Below are positions 56,563 to 62,000 of a stretch of 62,000 nucleotides of DNA, one piece after another. Origin of the DNA: Phoronis australis. Its lineage: Eukaryota; Phoronida; Phoronidae. A program made the translations under genes and the position numbers. Numbering within the stretch: the first letter of the stretch is position 1; the number at the start of each line of letters is the position of its first letter. Under the pieces are notes generated by a model. The model made no database searches. It was not told the DNA's origin and saw nothing but the letters and a program-made list of their open reading frames with translations. The stretch is from contig NMRA01000320.1 in assembly GCA_002633005.1 (NCBI GenBank), forward strand, positions 358,405 to 420,404, given 5' to 3'.

Positions 56563-56632
56563 TTGCCCGAGGAAGGATTTGAACCCATGACTTCTGAAAT
56601 TACAGAGACCAGTACCTTAACCACCAAAAGTC
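56563..56632 (-). repeat. tRNA-derived SINE-like block
   Basis: The minus strand has an A-box-like TTGGTGGTTAAGGTACTGG and a perfect B box GGGTTCAAATCC about 35 bases apart. The anticodon arm is not convincing, so a tRNA-derived SINE is more likely than a tRNA gene. Confidence 0.5.
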
Positions 56633-56639
56633 AAACCAA

Positions 56640-56885
56640 GAACTGACATGGGGAAAGACAAATGATATCTATGAAATCCCATGTGAATGTTATGAATCAT
56701 ATATCGGTGAAACATTAAGACCACTGGAGATGAGAATTGCTGAACATAAGAGGTGTTGTAGAGAGGGTAAACCTCATAAGGAGTACCAGAACACATGTGG
56801 GCAAAACAACAGTGGAATAACATCCGAATACTTGACAGTGAAACAGGTTGGACCAAGAGAAAGATCAGGAAAGGCATTTACATGA
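56640..56885 (+). pseudogene. Penelope-like GIY-YIG endonuclease fragment
   Basis: Codons 56661 onward give NDIYEIPCECYESYIGETLR then PLEMRIAEHKR. IYEIPCEC, SYIGETLRPL and RIAEHKR are typical of the GIY-YIG nuclease at the end of Penelope-like reverse transcriptases. The domain is cut short by a stop at 56883-56885, and no reverse transcriptase precedes it. Confidence 0.75.
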
Positions 56886-57489
56886 AAGTACAAGGCAATG
56901 TCTTCAGTCAGCCAAGCAAACAGCCAAGTGACACCTGGCTAAGTCATTCAAATGAGAATAAATTGTTTATGGACTTTATTAGATTAGAGGTTTAAATTCA
57001 CAAGCCGTAAATTGAAACAGAAGTTTTAAAAGTCCTTAAATAAATAAAATTAAACTCATTGCTTGGAAAGTTTATCTTTGCATTCCTTGATGTTTTTAGT
57101 TTCCAGTAGTATTGCGCGATGAATTTTTATTCTTCAAAACTGAATAGTTTGCTTAAGCTGATTCCCGTGCCAACTACACAGATAAAGCACGTCATGACTG
57201 ACAAACCCACGTTAAAAACCATGCAGTAGGCCGCGCAGAATCTCGGTGATCCACGGGAACTGAACTCCAGGCGTTAAGTGCGTACATTGTTGGGACACAC
57301 TCTGTATCATTTTCCCCAGCCACCAGAAACTGGGCTATCGATCGTGTTTCAACGATAGATTTTGAAACAGCCCCAAAGGCACTATGCCAGGGACCCCGCT
57401 ACCTCACCTTTTCAAAGAACTCCTTCAAAGAATGACCATTTGATAATAAAATAAAGTTTTCTCGAAACTGGATCACAATAAAACTAATC

Positions 57490-58237
57490 TTTTTTTTCAT
57501 GATGAAACATTTATTAACTCAACCAACCAGTACATAGTTGTGCAGCAATATGAAATCTAGTTAAGTGTACGTCAAACAAATTACGAACATTATCGGACCC
57601 TATAAAAGCTAGTTACGCAAAAAAGAATACCACCTTGCTTGGAACCTCTCAAAATCCAATTTATCATTGTAAATAATTTTTTCAGGTGTAGTAATCACAT
57701 ACCTCACGTAAAAATGACTGAAAATTGGGCTAAACCTTTTGTAGTCTTTGTCTATATAAATGAAATTTCGCTAAGCAAAGAATTAAATTTTTCAACTTCT
57801 AATCTACAGGCTGGGTTTCCAAACAAGGCGGAAGACATATTTAAATTCAGAGGGAAATTGCACTGATTTATCATCCATGTTTTTAAACATCCCCAAAACT
57901 TCTGAACAAGTGAACATTCCCAATACAAATGTGGAATTGTTTCTTCATGTTGCTCACAGAAAGAGCATAAAGACGATTCACTAACACCTACTGTATTTTC
58001 TTTAAATAAGAGTTTGTACCAATAAGTCTGTGGTTGATACGGAATTGAAACCATCTGAGTCTGACATCGGAAGTACAATGATAAATTACAGAATGAATTT
58101 TTTTTCCAAGATTGAGTATCATCGCGTAAGTTAATTTCTCTCTCCCACTTCAATTCTGCAGCAGGTTTAACATACAATTTAGAAATGAATAATTCATAGA
58201 TTTTTCCCAATAAAACGAATCTTGACCTTAGAGCCAA
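57490..58237 (-). pseudogene. 5'-truncated LINE with ORF2 C terminus and 3' UTR
   Basis: The minus strand encodes a C-terminal ORF2 segment, with SSLCSFCEQHEETIPHLYWE then CSLVQKFWGC, the C-x2-C..H..C zinc-knuckle tail. The 3' UTR follows to a poly(A) tail, seen as a T run on the plus strand at 57488-57498. The 161-codon open part (57752-58237) is relatively intact, so this is a fairly young insertion. Its 3' end matches 43975-44180. Confidence 0.75.
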
Positions 58238-58574
58238 CGCTGACGGATAGGTACGAGCTATAAGATGCCTGTCTCACGTGAATCATATCTTAGCTGACCA
58301 GCACCTAAGCTTTCATATTTTCACATTGTTAGATCTCAGCTACAGTTACTTGAGGCAGCTCCTCGCTACCCGTCAGTGCAGTGGTTCTAGGCCCATTCTT
58401 ACTCTCCGTGAAACTTTGTTGGTTCAACCCTTGATGGCTGCATACCCGGGAATGCCCCTCCTAAGGCGAACGTGGGAAATTCGAATCAAATATGGCGGCA
58501 TCTGGAACACGGGGGGCGGGAGTGGGGTGGGGGGCGACGTGGTGGCTATGGGGGAGGGAGTAGTTNCCTACGGG

Positions 58575-59095
58575 CCTGTTATTGTTTCCATTAAGTCAAT
58601 TATTACTACGGAATAACACCAGGGTAGTATACACGAAGAGTGAGCTTATAAAAGTGTCGTCGTTACTGAGCGAACATCAACATGGAAGTAAAAGCAGAAC
58701 CGACGTAGACGACTGCGAGTGCGATGCAGGGACACATAAGTTTTGCTGTTGTCGGGAAGCCAAGTCCGCTCCGTTGATAAGTTACTCAACCTTATGACCA
58801 ATCACGAGCCAAAATCAGATCGGACCAGTCTAGTCTATACGTACCGGACTAAAGAACACGGATTGGGAGTGTTTCAGGCTCGTGCCACCGTACTCGGGAT
58901 TCTTTCATACTTATTATAGGCATAGATTAATCTTGTTTCAGTTGTTGCGTTGTGGATGGATGTTCACGAATAGAATTATGGGAAATAGTACATTTTGTGG
59001 AGGTAATGCAATTTTTAATAAAAACTTAAAAGGCTTTAAATCACTGAATAGGATTATATACCTTTTTGGTCGATCTCAATTAATCTCGCTGGCAA
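58575..59095 (+). repeat. dispersed repeat with TATA box and ATG, copy 2
   Basis: Homologous to 46210-46735. TATAAAAG lies near 58638 and the ATG at 58682 is in the same context (GAACATCAACATGGAAGTA), but the donor reads GTAAAA here and is weakened. Downstream phrases such as GTTGTGGATGGATGTTCACG are shared. Confidence 0.65.
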
Positions 59096-59099
59096 AGGT

Positions 59100-60170
59100 A
59101 TTGAATAAATTGTTGGTGCATTTCTACTTAGCAATTCAGTGTCTTGTTTCAATGTATATATTGTAGATGATCAGAATTCCGCTTTTCTCAGATTCAATTG
59201 AGAAATCGGGCTTGCGTTCCGGGACAGTGAGAGAATCTCTCAAAGGAAGCTAGTGTGAACACGTGCTTCGCTTGTAATAGATGGGGAGATCTCGCGAAGT
59301 CTTATGTGAACTTGCATTTGCGAGAGTTTCTTACACCTACAGAACGACACCAGCTATTCCCTTCCCGCGGACGCATATTCTCCCTTCCGAACCACTGTTC
59401 GTGTCTCGCGGACATAGTTCTTTCCCATCATTGTTCGACAATTCGTTTTAAACTGAATCATTCCAAAACTACTGCCTTACAAGCCACAAAACTGAGGCAT
59501 GAGCAGCATAGCAAAAGCCATAACTTCGTCTGGCTAGCGGATTTGAAACTGGTGACAACCGCAGCGTTAGGAATACACGCTGGCGCAAGTTCCAGTGGAT
59601 TTGCGGCCGGGCCAGTAAACTTTCACGTGCAGGTGGTCTCATATTCGAGTAACTAGACCGGCCGGCAGGCCAACACATTTATTTTCTGAACCTCGAACGC
59701 TGGCGGCAGCCGTACTCTCGGTCTCCGTTGAAATTTTTAAAACTACCCTGGGTCACCATACTTCCACCTTGCGTACAGTAATGAAGTCATATTACCACCC
59801 AGGAACCACGTAACCTACTGGGCCAAATCGCGGTCATCCAGGAGTAGCCGCGACTGATATCAACAATAAAAATTTCGATTTGAGAGATCGTCTGTTTTCC
59901 TGCAAAGCAATAATGATTTTGTTAGTTTCAGAGCCATGATACACGAAAAATAGAGACACGGGAATTCATCATGGGCAGTACCCTGACGGAAGTCTGAGTT
60001 ACAGACACCTGAAGAAAGTTCTAAGCATAACGTAAGCACCGCGGCCAATTTAGAGAAAGTCATTATTTCCTGTAGCTCAATGAGCGTGAATCCTCCTATG
60101 GCACGTGCACATATTTTGTTCAAATTACTACTGCAGTCCAGCGTGTGCGGCTCAACAAAGCATAGGATAA
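59100..60170. other. intergenic DNA downstream of MS4A-like paralogue 2
   Basis: No gene recognised; a 133-codon plus-strand frame (59255-59656) shows no domain. The 3' UTR of the MS4A-like gene should lie near the right edge of this stretch. Confidence 0.4.
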
Positions 60171-60173
60171 GAA

Positions 60174-60884
60174 TCATTCGTTTTTTAGTTCATCATAAAA
60201 AAATCCACCGTCTTTCTGAGATCCTTTTCCTCCCTCTGTGGAAGTGTGGGCATTTTCGGCGCCGTGGGTAGCATCCATTGTGGGCAACAAATGATTCTGG
60301 CGAACAAAATACGCCGGCTGAACAACGGGATCCTGGAAAAGGTCCCCCGGCTGACCATTGAAGCCAGAGGTGGGAATTGTCATCACTTGCTGATTTGGCT
60401 GGACGTCGGCGTACACAATGACGGGATCGGGAGGGCGCTCGCCGCAACAAACAGCCCTGCAGCAGAATGCTGAACACACGATAGAGATGACTATCTCCAC
60501 GAAGATCGCAACAGCTAGAACCAAATCCAAAAACACAGCGGCTGCTGGATTGACGATCTTAAATGTAAAACCATCCGCAATGATCACGGCGGAGGCAATT
60601 TCTGCTCCAAGCCCACCAAACTCCACCACAGTGGAGACAATACAAAAAACCATTAAGGCGATGATGTTGCACTTGTTTTTAAACCTCCCAGCGGTAAAGC
60701 CTAGGATGCTTGTCACGATGGACATCAAGCCACTCCAGATACCAGTTCCGACAAGGCCAAGAATGGGTGAAATAAATATCAAAACAATGCCAAGCACGAC
60801 GCTGCTACAACCGCACCCCAATAGAATTATGGCAAAGATGATCACAGCCTTGTGATTAAAGCGATATCTTGCGTTGCCAGCCAT
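60174..60884 (-). CDS. MS4A/CD20-like four-transmembrane protein, paralogue 2
   Basis: A 236-aa protein starting MAGNARYRFNHKAVII. A CTTTTTCAG acceptor abuts the ATG, so the 75 in-frame codons upstream (to 61109) are intron or transposon sequence. Four hydrophobic segments lie at about 12-37, 42-63, 73-100 and 115-142. Segment 2 has GIWSGLMSIVTSILGF, matching paralogue 1, as do NKCNIIALMVFCIVS and SAFCCRAVCCG. The tail is longer than in paralogue 1, is proline/glutamine-rich, and ends in a charged DELKNE. The conserved FNHK start, the second loop and the Cys cluster show common ancestry by duplication. Function is unknown; MS4A relatives act at the plasma membrane, often with immune or sensory receptors. 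Confidence 0.82.
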   Translation of the reverse strand: MAGNARYRFNHKAVIIFAIILLGCGCSSVVLGIVLIFISPILGLVGTGIWSGLMSIVTSILGFTAGRFKNKCNIIALMVFCIVSTVVEFGGLGAEIASAVIIADGFTFKIVNPAAAVFLDLVLAVAIFVEIVISIVCSAFCCRAVCCGERPPDPVIVYADVQPNQQVMTIPTSGFNGQPGDLFQDPVVQPAYFVRQNHLLPTMDATHGAENAHTSTEGGKGSQKDGGFFYDELKNE

Positions 60885-60921
60885 CTGAAAAAGTAAAAGG
60901 TGTGACGCTGCAGCGCTAGAA

Positions 60922-61823
60922 CAGGGTCTTCCATCGAAACAGGGAGCCTGGTGAAACCAGATTTTCCTGGAGTCAAAAACAGCCTCCCGCACCTTCAAAA
61001 CAACTAACCAGCCCGAGGAACACGAACTCCGACCTTTAAAACAGAATCCCGGGGATCGGATAGGACACCCGGGGACAGAAACACCACTTCCGCACTTTCT
61101 CTCAAGCATTGTCTGATAAAAAATAAATCTTCCTACTTCAAATAGTTGTTGTGATATGTTGTTTTACAATATGAGAATTTTAGACAACTCATGTCGGATT
61201 GGCCTACGTCATTCTGCTGCTAAAGTTGCAGTGGGACTTTTGCGTGGGCTTTCGGCGCCATGAAATATTGGGTCACCAATTGGATAGATTTTTCCCCAAT
61301 TCTTCAATGAGATATTGTTCCGCCAGGTTGCGTACATTTCAAAACAATTTAATCGACAATGGCACTCGAAAGTCGAAATAATATTTTTGTTTTTCATGTT
61401 TGAAAATATTTTTGGGTAAACTATTTCATAATCTAAAATTAACTTGATATTCACGGAGATAACAAAGTGTTGAGAGTATACATTATGTTGAAATTCGCAC
61501 ACAGACAAGTTGACGAAGTTTTACCGATAAAAATCAAATAACAAAGTCATCTAATATAAATTACGTTTTAACATTGCCAATTTAACTAAAATACAGAAAA
61601 TAACTGGAAAGTACCTGAAGATGCTTTAACACAATGTTTGAGACTACTGCCAACGGTCTAGGAAAAATTGCCCGGGTTTCCTGTCCGATCCCCGAGATTC
61701 TCGTTTTAAAGGCCAGGGTTTGTCTTTTTAGGGCTGGTTAGCTGTTTTGAAGGAGGGAGAGTTTGTTTTCGACTCCGGGATATCCGTTTTACACCGGGAT
61801 TGCTGCTTCAGTGGAACACCCTG
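60922..61823. mobile_element. CAGGG-ended element beside the MS4A-like exon, 902 bp
   Basis: Long inverted arms of about 165 bp (60922-61085 and 61650-61823) share CTTCAAAACA.CTAACCAGCC, TTTAAAAC.GAATC and CGGGGATCGGA. The ends are CAGGGT and ACCCTG. TAGAA flanks both sides (60917-60921 and 61824-61828) as a 5-bp direct repeat. CAGGG ends recall hAT elements, but those make 8-bp duplications, so the superfamily is open. No transposase. It stops 37 bases from the coding exon. Confidence 0.7.
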
Positions 61824-62000
61824 TAGAATACACGCGCGAGAATAGTAACATTTTTACTCAGCCTCGTCCTCAAGCCTCAAGACTCGTGGAACAAGTACTT
61901 GCCTAAAACGTGTCCAAGAAAAACCTCGCCATGAACAACTTTACGAGATTAACACATGACGTTGAAATGCGCGCACGACTGCATCGCAAACCGTACGCTT

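Noticed and set aside
60885-61109. 75 in-frame codons upstream of MS4A-like paralogue 2
   Set aside because: They lack family similarity, mostly overlap the CAGGG-ended transposon, and are followed by a splice acceptor abutting the ATG.

Overview
This window is animal nuclear DNA. The genes are spliced with GT-AG introns, the intergenic DNA is long, AT-rich and full of transposon relics, and gaps are filled with N (34889-34977, plus single Ns at 39152 and 58566). The gene set (ZNFX1, the ciliary gene GAS8/DRC4, and two MS4A-like four-pass membrane proteins) and the repeat style (many MITEs, LINE remnants, a Penelope-like fragment, high heterozygosity) suggest a marine invertebrate. A deuterostome such as a hemichordate or cephalochordate is my best guess, but the species cannot be fixed from the sequence.

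Layout. 1-10 kb is mostly repeats: two inverted-repeat elements with TTA or TAA target duplications, small MITEs and a LINE remnant, plus one possible terminal exon. 10.3-18.7 kb (minus strand) holds a complete ZNFX1 gene in four coding exons, one of them 5.1 kb. 18.7-25.5 kb separates ZNFX1 from the divergent GAS8 gene and holds tandem repeats, two MITEs and one orphan exon candidate. 25.6-35.7 kb (plus strand) is a complete GAS8/DRC4 gene in nine coding exons, all with phase-0 introns, behind a promoter with CRE-like and RFX X-box-like sites. 36.2-40.4 kb looks like two alleles of one locus assembled end to end, joined by a single N; one allele carries a 1.4-kb LINE-containing insertion. 41.6-42.3 kb and 60.2-60.9 kb (both minus) are two paralogous MS4A/CD20-like genes whose coding exons each start just after a transposon-laden intron or leader. 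Between them lie LINE remnants, a dispersed repeat carrying TATA box and ATG/donor signals, a telomere-like tract, a 3.4-kb inverted-repeat element with a decayed nuclease-like ORF, and a Penelope-like GIY-YIG fragment with a hammerhead-ribozyme-like motif nearby.

The genes do not form one pathway. ZNFX1 is an RNA helicase of antiviral and small-RNA biology, GAS8 is a structural part of the ciliary dynein regulatory complex, and the MS4A-like proteins are membrane proteins of unknown role. I found no convincing new multi-gene system. The most useful observations are the allelic duplication, the exon repairs for ZNFX1, the nuclease-like transposon, the promoter-like repeat pair, and the ribozyme-like motif.
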